Assembly (NCBI GenBank): GCA_030704225.1
Contig: CP131915.1
Location: forward strand, 3,162,001-3,226,000
From: Kosakonia sp. H02
Lineage (GTDB): Bacteria > Pseudomonadota > Gammaproteobacteria > Enterobacterales > Enterobacteriaceae
DNA: 64,000 nucleotides
Reading direction: 5' to 3'
Shown here: one piece after another, positions 26,153 to 35,412 of the stretch
How positions within the stretch are numbered: position 1 is the first letter of the stretch
Layout: every line of letters begins with the position of its first letter
Notes under the pieces: model-generated
Told to the model about the DNA's origin: nothing
Databases searched by the model: none
Seen by the model: only the letters and a program-made list of their open reading frames with translations
Program-made: the position numbers and the translations under genes

Positions 26153-26779
26153 TTATTTCGTACCAAAGATTTTGTCGCCGGCATCGCCGAGGCCAGGGAT
26201 GATGTACCCGTGCTCGTTAAGGCCTTTGTCAATCGACGCGGTGTAGAGCTCCACGTCCGGGTGCGCTTTCTCCAGCGCGGCAACGCCTTCCGGCGCGGCG
26301 ACCAGCACCAGTACCTTGATGCTGTGGCAGCCTGCGTTTTTCAGCAGGTCGATGGTAGCGATCATTGAACCACCGGTTGCCAGCATCGGGTCAACCACCA
26401 GCGCCATGCGCTCGTCGATATTGGACACCAGTTTCTGGAAGTACGGCACCGGCTCCAGGGTTTCTTCATTACGGTAGATGCCGACCACGCTGATACGCGC
26501 ACTTGGGACGTGCTCCAGCACCCCTTCCATCATGCCCAGACCGGCACGCAGGATCGGCACAACGGTGATTTTTTTGCCTTTGATCTGTTCGATCTCCACC
26601 GGGCCGTTCCAGCCTTCGATGGTGACTTTTTCCGTTTCCAGATCCGCGGTGGCTTCATAGGTCAGCAGGCTGCCAACTTCCGAGGCGAGTTCACGAAAGC
26701 GTTTGGTGCTGATGTCGTTCTCTCGCATCAGGCCCAGCTTGTGTTTGACGAGTGGGTGTTTTACTTCCACGACCTTCAT
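26153..26779 (-). CDS. upp: Uracil phosphoribosyltransferase
   Basis: Converts uracil and PRPP to UMP in pyrimidine salvage. The 208 residues start MKVVEVKHPLVKHKLGLMR. The PRPP-binding loop is VDPMLATGGSMIATID (about residues 130-145) and the uracil-binding segment is YIIPGLGDAGD near the end. The ATG at 26779 is preceded by AAGGAGAAG. Its promoter at 26821-26833 has the T-run typical of UTP-regulated initiation. It is divergent from purM. Confidence 0.96.
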   Translation of the reverse strand: MKVVEVKHPLVKHKLGLMRENDISTKRFRELASEVGSLLTYEATADLETEKVTIEGWNGPVEIEQIKGKKITVVPILRAGLGMMEGVLEHVPSARISVVGIYRNEETLEPVPYFQKLVSNIDERMALVVDPMLATGGSMIATIDLLKNAGCHSIKVLVLVAAPEGVAALEKAHPDVELYTASIDKGLNEHGYIIPGLGDAGDKIFGTK

Positions 26780-26812
26780 ACTCTTCTCCTTCCCCTGACA
26801 GGTGGCAACCAC

Positions 26813-26833
26813 AAAAAAAATCGCCGGATTATA
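26813..26833 (-). promoter_or_regulatory. upp promoter with UTP-sensitive initial T-run
   Basis: On the minus strand a perfect TATAAT (26828-26833) is followed 6 nt later by GATTTTTTTTG, with eight T at 26813-26820. In E. coli upp the same arrangement causes reiterative UTP addition and start-site switching, so that high UTP lowers productive initiation. The same control is inferred here. Confidence 0.8.
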
Positions 26834-26934
26834 CCGCTTTTTTTCCGTTGCGCTATAGACAGACGCTTGATCGCGATCAATCAGACTGGAAAAGAGTATA
26901 TCGTAAGAATCCTCCGCGCCCTGAAATAATGGAC

Positions 26935-26950
26935 TCGCAAACGTTTGCCC
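26935..26950 (+). promoter_or_regulatory. PurR operator of purMN
   Basis: A perfect palindromic core GCAAACGTTTGC (26937-26948) matches the centre of the PUR box. It lies just upstream of a likely -10 TAGAAT (26958-26963) and 65 bp before the purM GTG, so bound PurR would block polymerase. Confidence 0.87.
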
Positions 26951-27012
26951 TGACTGTTAGAATTGCGCCGAATTTTTTTTCTACCGCTAGAAAACGCGTG
27001 GGGACTGAAGCA

Positions 27013-28050
27013 GTGACCGATAAAACCTCTCTCAGCTATAAAGATGCCGGTGTTGATATCGACGCGGGCAATGCTCTGGTAGACCGAATCAAAGGCGTGG
27101 TGAAGAAGACCCGCCGTCCGGAAGTGATGGGCGGTCTGGGCGGCTTCGGCGCGCTGTGCGCATTGCCGCAAAAATATCGCGAGCCAGTACTGGTTTCCGG
27201 CACTGACGGCGTAGGCACAAAACTGCGTCTGGCAATGGATCTGAAACGCCACGACACCATCGGTATCGACCTGGTGGCAATGTGCGTCAACGATCTGGTG
27301 GTGCAAGGCGCTGAACCGCTGTTCTTCCTCGACTATTACGCAACCGGCAAGCTGGACGTGGATACCGCAGCCAGCGTGATTAACGGTATCGCCGAAGGGT
27401 GTCTGCAATCTGGCTGTGCGCTGGTTGGCGGTGAAACCGCGGAAATGCCGGGCATGTACCACGGCGACGATTACGACGTGGCCGGTTTCTGCGTGGGCGT
27501 GGTAGAAAAATCAGAAATCATCGATGGCAGCAAAGTGGCCGGCGGTGATGTGCTGGTGGCGCTGGCCTCCAGCGGCCCGCACTCCAACGGCTACTCGCTG
27601 GTGCGCAAAGTGCTCGAAGTGAGCGGCGCCGATCCGCTGACTACCCAGCTTGAAGGCAAAACGCTGGCCGATCATCTGCTCGAACCCACGCGTATCTACG
27701 TGAAATCCGTGCTTGAGCTGATTGAAAAAATTGATGTTCACGCCATCGCCCACCTGACCGGCGGCGGTTTCTGGGAGAACATTCCACGCGTATTGCCGGA
27801 TAACACCCAGGCGGTGATTGATGAGTCCTCCTGGCAGTGGCCAGCGGTGTTCGACTGGCTGCAAAGCGCCGGTAACGTTAGCCGCCATGAAATGTACCGC
27901 ACCTTCAACTGCGGCGTCGGCATGGTTATCGCCCTGCCTGCACAGGAAGCGGATAAAGCCATTGATTTGCTGAATGCCAAAGGTGAAAACGCATGGAAAA
28001 TCGGTATCATCAAAGCATCCGATTCCAGTGAGCGTGTGGTTATTGAATGA
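27013..28050 (+). CDS. purM: Phosphoribosylformylglycinamidine cyclo-ligase
   Basis: AIR synthetase, which closes the imidazole ring from FGAM with ATP in purine synthesis. The 345 residues begin at a GTG at 27013 (M-TDKTSLSYKDAGVDIDAG), the family N-terminus; an ATG further upstream would read through the promoter. Signatures are GTDGVGTKLRLA, the substrate loop GGETAEMPGMY and HLTGGGFWENIPR. A PurR box lies upstream. The stop overlaps the purN ATG (ATGA), the conserved purMN operon. Confidence 0.96.
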   Translation: MTDKTSLSYKDAGVDIDAGNALVDRIKGVVKKTRRPEVMGGLGGFGALCALPQKYREPVLVSGTDGVGTKLRLAMDLKRHDTIGIDLVAMCVNDLVVQGAEPLFFLDYYATGKLDVDTAASVINGIAEGCLQSGCALVGGETAEMPGMYHGDDYDVAGFCVGVVEKSEIIDGSKVAGGDVLVALASSGPHSNGYSLVRKVLEVSGADPLTTQLEGKTLADHLLEPTRIYVKSVLELIEKIDVHAIAHLTGGGFWENIPRVLPDNTQAVIDESSWQWPAVFDWLQSAGNVSRHEMYRTFNCGVGMVIALPAQEADKAIDLLNAKGENAWKIGIIKASDSSERVVIE

Positions 28051-28688
28051 AAAACATTGTGGTGCTGATTTCCGGTAATGGCAGTAATTTGCAGGCGATT
28101 ATTGATGCCTGCAAACAGAAGAGAATCAACGGCACCCTGCGGGCAGTTTTCAGTAACAAGGCCGATGCATTCGGCCTTGAGCGTGCGCGGGAAGCGAATA
28201 TTCCCGCCCATGCCCTGAGTGCAGATCAGTTTGCCAGCCGCGATGCGTTCGATCGTGAATTGATGCAGGAAATTGACGCCTACGCACCGGATCTGGTGGT
28301 GCTGGCGGGTTATATGCGCATCCTCAGCCCGGCGTTTGTTTCCCACTATGCCGGTCGCCTGTTGAATATCCACCCTTCCCTGTTACCGAAATATCCCGGT
28401 TTGCATACTCACCGCCAGGTGCTGGAAAACGGCGATGCGGTACACGGCACCAGCGTGCATTTTGTTACCGATGAACTGGATGGCGGCCCGGTGATTTTGC
28501 AGGCCAAAGTGCCGGTGTTTGAGGGGGATACGGAAGAGGATGTGACCGCGCGCGTGCAGGCGCAGGAACATGCTATTTACCCGCTGGTGGTGAGCTGGTT
28601 TGTTGAAGGTCGGCTGACCATGAAAGAGAACAGCGCCTGGCTTGATGGCGTCTGTTTACCGCCAGAAGGTTATGCGGCTGACGAATAA
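28047..28688 (+). CDS. purN: Phosphoribosylglycinamide formyltransferase PurN
   Basis: Transfers the formyl group from 10-formyl-tetrahydrofolate to GAR. The 213 residues show the phosphate loop VLISGNGSNLQAI, the catalytic triad context NIHPSLLPKYPG (Asn, His) and the Asp of DELDGGPVI. It is translationally coupled to purM. Downstream, an imperfect REP-like palindrome (28700-28734) separates it from ppk. Confidence 0.96.
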   Translation: MKNIVVLISGNGSNLQAIIDACKQKRINGTLRAVFSNKADAFGLERAREANIPAHALSADQFASRDAFDRELMQEIDAYAPDLVVLAGYMRILSPAFVSHYAGRLLNIHPSLLPKYPGLHTHRQVLENGDAVHGTSVHFVTDELDGGPVILQAKVPVFEGDTEEDVTARVQAQEHAIYPLVVSWFVEGRLTMKENSAWLDGVCLPPEGYAADE

Positions 28689-28699
28689 TCGCTCTTTTC

Positions 28700-28734
28700 G
28701 CCGGACGGCGGCTGTGAACTGCGCCCGATCCGGC
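28700..28734. repeat. Degenerate REP-like palindrome after purN
   Basis: GCCGGA (28700-28705) pairs with TCCGGC (28729-28734) around a GC-rich imperfect centre, resembling a decayed REP unit. It may protect the purMN 3' end or end transcription. Confidence 0.5.
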
Positions 28735-28955
28735 AAACAATCTTCCTTCACTACTCCGCAATATTTTCATCACGTTAGGCAATAAAACTGATTACTGTCA
28801 TACTTTTTTGCCACAGTTGGACATCTTACGGCTAAGCTCGCCATAATAAGTTGTGTTATACGAAGGAACGCCAGCAACGTTCACCTGTAAGTCGGAGCAC
28901 TGCCAGCGCGAGAAGGATTCGCCGTGCCCGAGAAAGAACCGGAGTGTAAACAGGA

Positions 28956-31016
28956 ATGGGTCAGGAAAAGTTATATCTCGAAAAAGAACTAAGCTGGTTG
29001 TGCTTCAACGAACGCGTGCTCCAGGAAGCCGCAGACAAGAGTAACCCCCTTATCGAACGTATGCGTTTTTTGGGGATCTATTCCAATAACCTTGATGAAT
29101 TCTACAAAGTTCGCTTCGCGGAACTTAAACGCCGGCTGCTCATCAGCGAAGAACAAGGCGTTGCCACCAATTCACGTCATCTGCTGGGGAAAATTCAGTC
29201 TCGCGTACTGAAAGCCGACCAGGAGTTTGACGGCCTGTATAACGACTTACTGCTGGAGATGGCGCGTAATCAAATCTTTCTGATTAACGAACGTCAGCTT
29301 TCGCAGAACCAACAAAGCTGGCTCAGGAGCTACTTCAAGCAGTATCTGCGCCAGCACATTACGCCGACGCTTATCAACCGTGAAACCAACCTGGTGCGCT
29401 TTTTAAAAGATGATTACACCTATCTGGCGGTGGAAATTATTCGTGGCGATGATATTCGCTACGCCCTGCTGGAAATCCCGTCGGATAAAGTCCCGCGTTT
29501 CGTCAACCTGCCGCCGGAAACCCCGCGCCGCCGCAAGCCGATGATCCTGCTGGATAACATTTTGCGCTACTGCCTGGATGATATCTTCAAAGGCTTCTTT
29601 GATTACGACACGCTGAACGCCTACTCGATGAAAATGACCCGTGACGCCGAATATGATCTGGTGCATGAGATGGAATCGAGCCTGATGGAGCTGATGTCGT
29701 CGAGCCTGAAACAGCGTCTGACCGCCGAACCGGTGCGTTTTGTTTACCAGCGCGACATGCCAGATGCGATGGTGGAAATGCTGCGCGAGAAGCTGACCAT
29801 TTCCCGCTACGATTCCATCATTCCCGGTGGGCGTTACCACAACTTTAAAGACTTTATTAGCTTCCCGAACGTCGGCAAAGCCAATCTGGTCAACAAACCG
29901 CTGCCGCGCCTGCGCCACCTTTGGTTTGATAAATTCCGCAACGGGTTTGATGCCATTCGCGAACGCGATGTGCTGCTCTATTACCCCTACCACACGTTTG
30001 AGCACGTGCTGGAGCTGCTGCGCCAGGCGTCGTTCGACCCCAATGTGCTGGCAATCAAAATCAATATTTATCGCGTGGCGAAAGATTCGCGCATTATCGA
30101 CTCGATGATCCATGCCGCGCACAACGGCAAAAAAGTCACCGTGGTGGTGGAGTTGCAGGCGCGTTTCGATGAAGAGGCCAATATTCACTGGGCCAAACGT
30201 CTGACAGAAGCGGGCGCACAGGTTATCTTCTCAGCGCCGGGGTTAAAAATTCACGCCAAGCTGTTCCTCATCTCCCGTATGGAAGGCGAGGAAATTGTGC
30301 GCTATGCCCATATTGGTACCGGCAACTTTAATGAGAAGACCGCGCGGACTTATACCGACTATTCGCTTCTGACCGCCGATGCGCGCATTACCAATGAAGT
30401 GCGCCGGGTGTTTAACTTTATTGAAAACCCCTATCGCCCGGTAAACTTCGATTACCTGCTGGTGTCGCCGCAAAACTCGCGCCGCCTGCTGTATGACATG
30501 ATCGATGCGGAAATTGCCAATGCGCAGAACGGGCAGCCGTCCGGCATTACCCTGAAGCTGAATAACCTGGTGGATAAAGGGCTGGTGGATCGCCTGTATG
30601 CGGCGTCCAGTTCCGGCGTGCCGGTGAATTTGCTGGTGCGCGGCATGTGTTCGCTGATCCCGGATCTGGAAGGCATCAGTGAAAATATTCGCGTGATTAG
30701 CATCGTTGACCGCTATCTGGAGCACGATCGCATCTATATTTTTGAGAACGGCGGCGACAAGCGAGTCTGGCTCTCTTCCGCTGACTGGATGACGCGCAAT
30801 ATTGATTACCGTATCGAGGTGGCAGCGCCGTTGCTTGATCCGCGCCTTAAACAGCGCGTTCTGGATATCATCGAGCTGCTTTTCAGTGATACCGTGAAAG
30901 CCCGCTACATTGATAAAGAACTGAGCAATCGCTATGTGCCGCGCGGCAACCGCCGAAAAGTGCGTGCGCAATTGGCGATTTACGATTACATCAAATCACT
31001 CGAACAGCCCGACTAA
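28956..31016 (+). CDS. ppk: Polyphosphate kinase 1
   Basis: Membrane-associated enzyme that makes long polyphosphate chains from ATP. The 686 residues (E. coli 688) start MGQEKLYLEKELSWL, with N, H, C1 and C2 domains in order. The phospho-accepting His lies in APGLKIHAKLFLI (about residue 431) and the second conserved His in YLEHDRIYIF (about 588), with the PLD-like folds of the C domains. The 267-bp upstream gap holds one good Pho half-box CTGTCAT (28795-28801) with a poor second half, so PhoB control is only possible. ppx begins 3 nt after the stop. Confidence 0.97.
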   Translation: MGQEKLYLEKELSWLCFNERVLQEAADKSNPLIERMRFLGIYSNNLDEFYKVRFAELKRRLLISEEQGVATNSRHLLGKIQSRVLKADQEFDGLYNDLLLEMARNQIFLINERQLSQNQQSWLRSYFKQYLRQHITPTLINRETNLVRFLKDDYTYLAVEIIRGDDIRYALLEIPSDKVPRFVNLPPETPRRRKPMILLDNILRYCLDDIFKGFFDYDTLNAYSMKMTRDAEYDLVHEMESSLMELMSSSLKQRLTAEPVRFVYQRDMPDAMVEMLREKLTISRYDSIIPGGRYHNFKDFISFPNVGKANLVNKPLPRLRHLWFDKFRNGFDAIRERDVLLYYPYHTFEHVLELLRQASFDPNVLAIKINIYRVAKDSRIIDSMIHAAHNGKKVTVVVELQARFDEEANIHWAKRLTEAGAQVIFSAPGLKIHAKLFLISRMEGEEIVRYAHIGTGNFNEKTARTYTDYSLLTADARITNEVRRVFNFIENPYRPVNFDYLLVSPQNSRRLLYDMIDAEIANAQNGQPSGITLKLNNLVDKGLVDRLYAASSSGVPVNLLVRGMCSLIPDLEGISENIRVISIVDRYLEHDRIYIFENGGDKRVWLSSADWMTRNIDYRIEVAAPLLDPRLKQRVLDIIELLFSDTVKARYIDKELSNRYVPRGNRRKVRAQLAIYDYIKSLEQPD

Positions 31017-31019
31017 TCT

Positions 31020-32561
31020 ATGCCGATACAAGAGAAGATGCCACGACCGGAGGAGTTCGCCGCGGTCGACCTGGGTTCCAATAGTTTCCACATGGTGATT
31101 GCCCGTGTGGTGGACGGCGCGATGCAGATCATCGGCCGCCTCAAGCAGCGCGTCCATCTGGCCGATGGGCTGGACAACAACAATATGCTGAGTGAAGAGG
31201 CGATCGAGCGCGGGCTGGCCTGCCTGTCGCTGTTCGCCGAGCGATTGCAGGGCTTTGACCCGTCAAGCGTTTGTATTGTCGGTACGCACACCCTGCGCCA
31301 GGCACTGAACGCCAGTGAGTTTCTCAAACGCGCGGAAAAAGTGATCCCCTACCCGATTGAAATAATTCCGGGCAATGAAGAAGCGCGCCTGATTTTTATG
31401 GGCGTGGAGCACACGCAGCCGGAAAAAGGCCGCAAGCTGGTGATTGATATCGGCGGCGGCTCGACGGAACTGGTGATCGGCGAAGATTTCGAGCCAAAAC
31501 TGGTGGAAAGCCGCCGCATGGGCTGCGTCAGCTTCGCACAGTTGTATTTCGCGGGCGACACCATCAACGGCGAAAACTTCCGCCGCGCGCGCATGGCGGC
31601 GACGCAAAAACTGGAATCGCTGGCCTGGCAGTTCCGTATTCAGGGCTGGAACGTAGCGCTTGGCGCGTCCGGCAGTATCAAAGCGGTGCATGAAGTGCTG
31701 GTCGCCTCGGGTGAGAAAGACGGCATTATTACGCCTGAGCGTCTGGAATATCTGGTGGCGGAAGTATTGAAGTATAAAAGCTTCAGCGAAATCAGCCTGC
31801 CGGGGCTTTCCGAAGAGCGCAAAGCGGTGTTTGTGCCGGGGCTGGCTATTCTGTGCGGCGTGTTTGATGCGCTGGCGATCCGCGAGCTGCGTCTTTCCGA
31901 CGGCGCACTGCGCGAAGGCGTGCTGTATGAAATGGAGGGCCGTTTCCGCCACCAGGACATTCGCAGCCGTACCGCGCAAAGCCTTGCCAGCCAGTACAAC
32001 ATTGACCGCGAGCAGGCGCGTCGCGTGCTGGAAACCACGACGCTTATGTACGATCAGTGGCAGGCGCAAAACCCTAAGCTGAGCAACCCGCAACTGGCGG
32101 CGCTACTCAAGTGGGCGGTGATGCTGCACGAAGTGGGGCTGAACATTAACCACAGCGGTATGCATCGCCATTCGGCCTATATACTGCAAAACAGCGACCT
32201 GCCCGGTTTTAACCAGGAGCAACAGCTGATGATGGCGACGCTGGTGCGCTGCCACCGTAAGGCTATCAAGCTTGATGAGATCCCGCGCTTTACGCTGTTT
32301 AAGAAGAAGCAGTTTTTGCCGCTGGTGCAAATCTTACGCCTCGGCGTGTTATTGAATAACCAGCGCCAGGCGACCACCACGCCGCCAACGCTGCGCCTGA
32401 AAACCGATGACAATCACTGGACGCTCAGTTTCCCCCATGACTGGTTCAGCCAGAACGCGCTGGTGTTGCTGGATCTGGAAAAAGAGCAGGAGTACTGGGA
32501 AGCGGTCACCGGTTGGCGTTTGAAAATCGAAGAAGAGCAATCCCCGGACGTGGCGGCCTGA
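31020..32561 (+). CDS. ppx: Exopolyphosphatase
   Basis: Releases phosphate processively from polyphosphate ends and belongs to the Ppx/GppA family of the actin-like ATPase superfamily. The 513 residues show FAAVDLGSNSFHMVIARV (phosphate-1 loop), VIDIGGGSTELVIG (phosphate-2 loop), the catalytic Glu region IIPGNEEARLIF, and a C-terminal HD-like helical domain (MLHEVGLNINHSGMHRHSAYI). It is co-transcribed with ppk, so synthesis and breakdown enzymes are made together. Confidence 0.96.
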   Translation: MPIQEKMPRPEEFAAVDLGSNSFHMVIARVVDGAMQIIGRLKQRVHLADGLDNNNMLSEEAIERGLACLSLFAERLQGFDPSSVCIVGTHTLRQALNASEFLKRAEKVIPYPIEIIPGNEEARLIFMGVEHTQPEKGRKLVIDIGGGSTELVIGEDFEPKLVESRRMGCVSFAQLYFAGDTINGENFRRARMAATQKLESLAWQFRIQGWNVALGASGSIKAVHEVLVASGEKDGIITPERLEYLVAEVLKYKSFSEISLPGLSEERKAVFVPGLAILCGVFDALAIRELRLSDGALREGVLYEMEGRFRHQDIRSRTAQSLASQYNIDREQARRVLETTTLMYDQWQAQNPKLSNPQLAALLKWAVMLHEVGLNINHSGMHRHSAYILQNSDLPGFNQEQQLMMATLVRCHRKAIKLDEIPRFTLFKKKQFLPLVQILRLGVLLNNQRQATTTPPTLRLKTDDNHWTLSFPHDWFSQNALVLLDLEKEQEYWEAVTGWRLKIEEEQSPDVAA

Positions 32562-32573
32562 GCCGCCAGCCCG

Positions 32574-34790
32574 TTATTTTTCCACCAGCGTGTCTAACAG
32601 CGCTGGCCTGCCAATCAGATAACCTTGCAGATAATCGATACCCAGCGCGATCGCCGCGCTGCGTACCTCTTCGCTTTCGACATACTCCGCCACCACCTGC
32701 ATTTTCTTCATCCTCGCCAGATGGCAAATCGACGCCACAATCTGGTAATCGAGACTGTTAGCAACAATATTGCGGATAAAGCTGCCGTCAATTTTCAGCA
32801 GATCGGCACTCACCGTTTTCAGCCGCGCATAGCTGGCATAGCCGGTGCCAAAATCGTCAATCGCGACCCGGCAACCCATCTGTTGCAGTTGCGCCAGCGT
32901 GTGCGTGGCCTGCGGCAAATTCGGCATGAAATTGCTGTCGGTGATTTCAAAAATCACTTGCCAGGCTTCGATGGCATGCTTCTCCAGCAAGTGCCACACC
33001 TCCTGGGCGAATTGCGTACGGCAGACTGATGCCGGAGAGAGATTGATGGCGAAACGCTGGGCAGGCAGTGCCTCGCGGTGCCGGGCCATAAAGCGTAAGA
33101 CATGCTCAATCACCCATAAATCAATGCGCGATGAGAGGCCGAATTCATACGCTAACGGGAGGAATTCATCCGGGCTGATACTGCCGCCATTCTCTTCGCG
33201 CATGCGCAGCAGGATTTCGTAGTAATCATCGCCGCGCACGCCGCAAACCCGTTGCGCCATCAGTACAAAATGATCCTGCTCCAGCGCCAGTTGCAGGCGG
33301 TTCATCATGTCCACTTTGCTTTTCAGGCCGCGTTGTAAGTTCGCCGCGCCGCGATTTTGTAGGTTTTCCGGGTGGTTAGTCGCCAGCGAAAGATCGGCAA
33401 TGGTGCTCATCTCGCCCAGCAACATATAGAGGTGTTTTACCGGAGAACGTACATAGCAATAACTCAAGCCCACCTGCGGTTGCAGCGGCATTTCATCCCA
33501 GATAAAGCGGAACTGTTTGACGCGCGCGTCCAGCTCTTCAATACGCGTCTGGTGCGACTGGGTATTAAGTCGAATAACCAGGTCGTGGCCGGAAAGCTGA
33601 TGCACATCTTCCTCAGGTGTTAACAGGGGCTTGAGCCAGTCCGCCATGCGCTGCTTGTACTGGATGCGCAGTAATACGCCGTAGTTGCGGCCCAATAATT
33701 CCAGCTCTGGTACGCGTAGAAAACAGAGCACAGACCAGGGAGTATTTGCCAGCGCACGGCTGAGCGCGCGCAGGTTGGGCATGTTGGTGACAGGATCAAT
33801 ATAGGCCAGCCGACGTGCGCGATCGTGTATCCGGCGCTGTCGGGTCGCCATTAATGCCATCGCCAGAATAATAAACGAGAACACCAGATAGCTTGAGGAG
33901 GCTATCGCCAGTTGAACATGCCAGGAGGGCGAAAACGGCAGGTAATGGTAATAAAAGTGAATAGAGATAATCAGTAACGGCGTCCAGATAAAGGACATAA
34001 AACGAAAGCCGAAACGCATCGAGCCCCACAGCATCACCGGCAGCAGCAGCGAAAGCGTGTAGTTGGTGCTGAAGATGGAGCTGTTCTCATTCAGCGGGCG
34101 CAGCAGGAGCAGCAAAATAGTGACGACAGTGCCCAGCCACAGTATCAACTCTACGCGCGTAACTTTGCGGTCAAACTCCCGGCGCAGTTGTGAAAACCAT
34201 GAAATCACATAGCGTGGGTGATGGATAATGCGGATTAAAAGATAGCTAAACGGCACGCCGGTGATTGAGCCGACCAGCAGCGCCTGGTAGTTAATGAGCA
34301 ATGGCACATTGTGCGTCAACTCGCTGCTTTCTCTTATCACCCGATCGCTCAGGTTCAGCCAGGCACCCAGTTCAAAGAGGATCAGGTAGAGTGAGGCCGG
34401 ACAGAGTATTTGCCAAAAGACGCGTTGGGAAACCAGTCGCGTTGTCCCATAGGCAACCCGGTACCGGCGCGTAACAAAAATGCGATAACCCAGCCAGCTT
34501 AACAGCACAGGGATCAGCAGATGTATGCTTTCTAACACCACGGTCAGCGGCCCGGATGAGGCGTAATGGCAGACGAGCGCTATCACAATGCCCGGCAGCG
34601 CGGCCCAGCCATAAAACATCATCATGGCGATAAGTAACGCCATTGGCAGGTAATAAAGAATGACGTCTTGCCCGGAAATGACGGTGAATGTATTAGCCAG
34701 GCTGAATAATGGATACAAAATGGGCGTAACGATGAGCGGTAAAGCCCACCATCTGTCTTTATAAGCGTTGTAGGTTTTTATCAATGGCAT
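32574..34790 (-). CDS. pdeF: Cyclic di-GMP phosphodiesterase PdeF (YfgF)
   Basis: A 738-residue membrane-bound c-di-GMP hydrolase. An N-terminal MASE1-type region of about 8-9 membrane helices (residues 1-320) is followed by a degenerate GGDEF domain in which the signature is SGHDL (about 400-404), so no cyclase activity is expected. The EAL domain comes last (EILLRM at about 523-528, IDDFGTGYASYARL with the metal Asp pair, LLKIDGSFIR). I start at the ATG at 34790 (MPLIKTYNAYKDRWWALP), matching the E. coli N-terminus. An in-frame upstream extension to 34862 is unlikely. It is convergent with ppx, and its promoter shows an FNR site. Confidence 0.93.
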   Translation of the reverse strand: MPLIKTYNAYKDRWWALPLIVTPILYPLFSLANTFTVISGQDVILYYLPMALLIAMMMFYGWAALPGIVIALVCHYASSGPLTVVLESIHLLIPVLLSWLGYRIFVTRRYRVAYGTTRLVSQRVFWQILCPASLYLILFELGAWLNLSDRVIRESSELTHNVPLLINYQALLVGSITGVPFSYLLIRIIHHPRYVISWFSQLRREFDRKVTRVELILWLGTVVTILLLLLRPLNENSSIFSTNYTLSLLLPVMLWGSMRFGFRFMSFIWTPLLIISIHFYYHYLPFSPSWHVQLAIASSSYLVFSFIILAMALMATRQRRIHDRARRLAYIDPVTNMPNLRALSRALANTPWSVLCFLRVPELELLGRNYGVLLRIQYKQRMADWLKPLLTPEEDVHQLSGHDLVIRLNTQSHQTRIEELDARVKQFRFIWDEMPLQPQVGLSYCYVRSPVKHLYMLLGEMSTIADLSLATNHPENLQNRGAANLQRGLKSKVDMMNRLQLALEQDHFVLMAQRVCGVRGDDYYEILLRMREENGGSISPDEFLPLAYEFGLSSRIDLWVIEHVLRFMARHREALPAQRFAINLSPASVCRTQFAQEVWHLLEKHAIEAWQVIFEITDSNFMPNLPQATHTLAQLQQMGCRVAIDDFGTGYASYARLKTVSADLLKIDGSFIRNIVANSLDYQIVASICHLARMKKMQVVAEYVESEEVRSAAIALGIDYLQGYLIGRPALLDTLVEK

Positions 34791-35141
34791 AGGTGCTCGA
34801 CAAACATAGCCAGATCCCGAAACGTTTTTCAGGCAGGCATCGGATCTGACTGCGCGGGGCACGATTAACGTGCCACTACGCGGGCGAAGCCAAAATTCTA
34901 GAGGTGAACAATATCTGAGAATTGACTTAGATCAAAAAACCTACGTCGACGCTTTTTTATTTTCCTGATTTTATCGGACACCGGTGTTTTTATTCATATT
35001 CTAAATATTTAATTAATCTTATATAAACCGCACTGATATTTTAATCCGTGCTTTTTTGCGGCAGGCTTAATTGATCTTAGGGAAAGAGTGTGCCTTAATG
35101 TCCAGGTCGCCCGTAAATCGGGTTTTCCTAAAGGAACCATT
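34791..35141. promoter_or_regulatory. AT-rich divergent spacer between pdeF and yfgG
   Basis: This 351-bp gap carries no gene I can support. It holds the FNR-type promoter of pdeF (34895-34935) on the minus strand. AT-rich sequence from about 34955 to 35050 on the yfgG side may hold a yfgG promoter. No terminator or repeat is evident. Confidence 0.6.
34895..34935 (-). promoter_or_regulatory. FNR-dependent class II promoter of pdeF
   Basis: TTGAC-TTAG-ATCAA (34922-34935) matches the FNR consensus TTGAT-N4-ATCAA at 9 of 10 positions. A minus-strand -10 element TAGAAT lies at 34895-34900, which puts the start near 34888 and the FNR site centred at about -40.5, the class II activation position. 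In E. coli, pdeF (yfgF) is known as an FNR-controlled anaerobic phosphodiesterase gene. Confidence 0.8.
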
Positions 35142-35333
35142 GTGAGTCAGGCACCCAGTATGCGAAAACGACATCGATTTGACAGTCGCATGACCCGTAT
35201 CGTACTTCTTATCAGCTTCCTCTTTTTCTTCGGCCGTTTCGTCTATTCCTCTATTGGTGCCTGGTATCATCACCAGGAAAAAACCCAGTTGCAGCCTGTC
35301 AGCCAGACTATCGACCCCACTTCACAACGCTAA
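35142..35333 (+). CDS. yfgG: Small membrane protein YfgG (DUF2633)
   Basis: A 63-residue protein with one membrane helix (about residues 18-36, RIVLLISFLFFFGRFVYSS) after a basic N-terminus MSQAPSMRKRHRFDSRM. The start is the GTG at 35142, preceded by AAGGAA. Upstream in-frame codons have no site and are not part of the family. In E. coli yfgG has been linked to nickel/cobalt tolerance; that is recall, not visible here. It marks the left border of the accessory region. Confidence 0.88.
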   Translation: MSQAPSMRKRHRFDSRMTRIVLLISFLFFFGRFVYSSIGAWYHHQEKTQLQPVSQTIDPTSQR

Positions 35334-35412
35334 GATTTCATTCGATTTTTATACACGTGAAAAAGCGTGGATTTTTGCATGTCTTACGTGCGGCTTTGCG
35401 CACCTTAAATAT

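Noticed and set aside
28795..28812. Pho box upstream of ppk
   Set aside because: Only the first half (CTGTCAT) fits; the second 7-bp half at the required spacing is poor. Mentioned under ppk but not listed as a site.
35339..35346. CATTCGAT just after yfgG repeated at 52274-52281 in the guaA 3' end, as att-like direct repeats of an island
   Set aside because: Only 8 bp match, expected by chance fairly often between two 80-bp flanks, and there is no integrase in the region.
35352..35374. Terminator after yfgG
   Set aside because: Only a 4-bp stem (CACG/CGTG) before a T-rich stretch; too weak to call.
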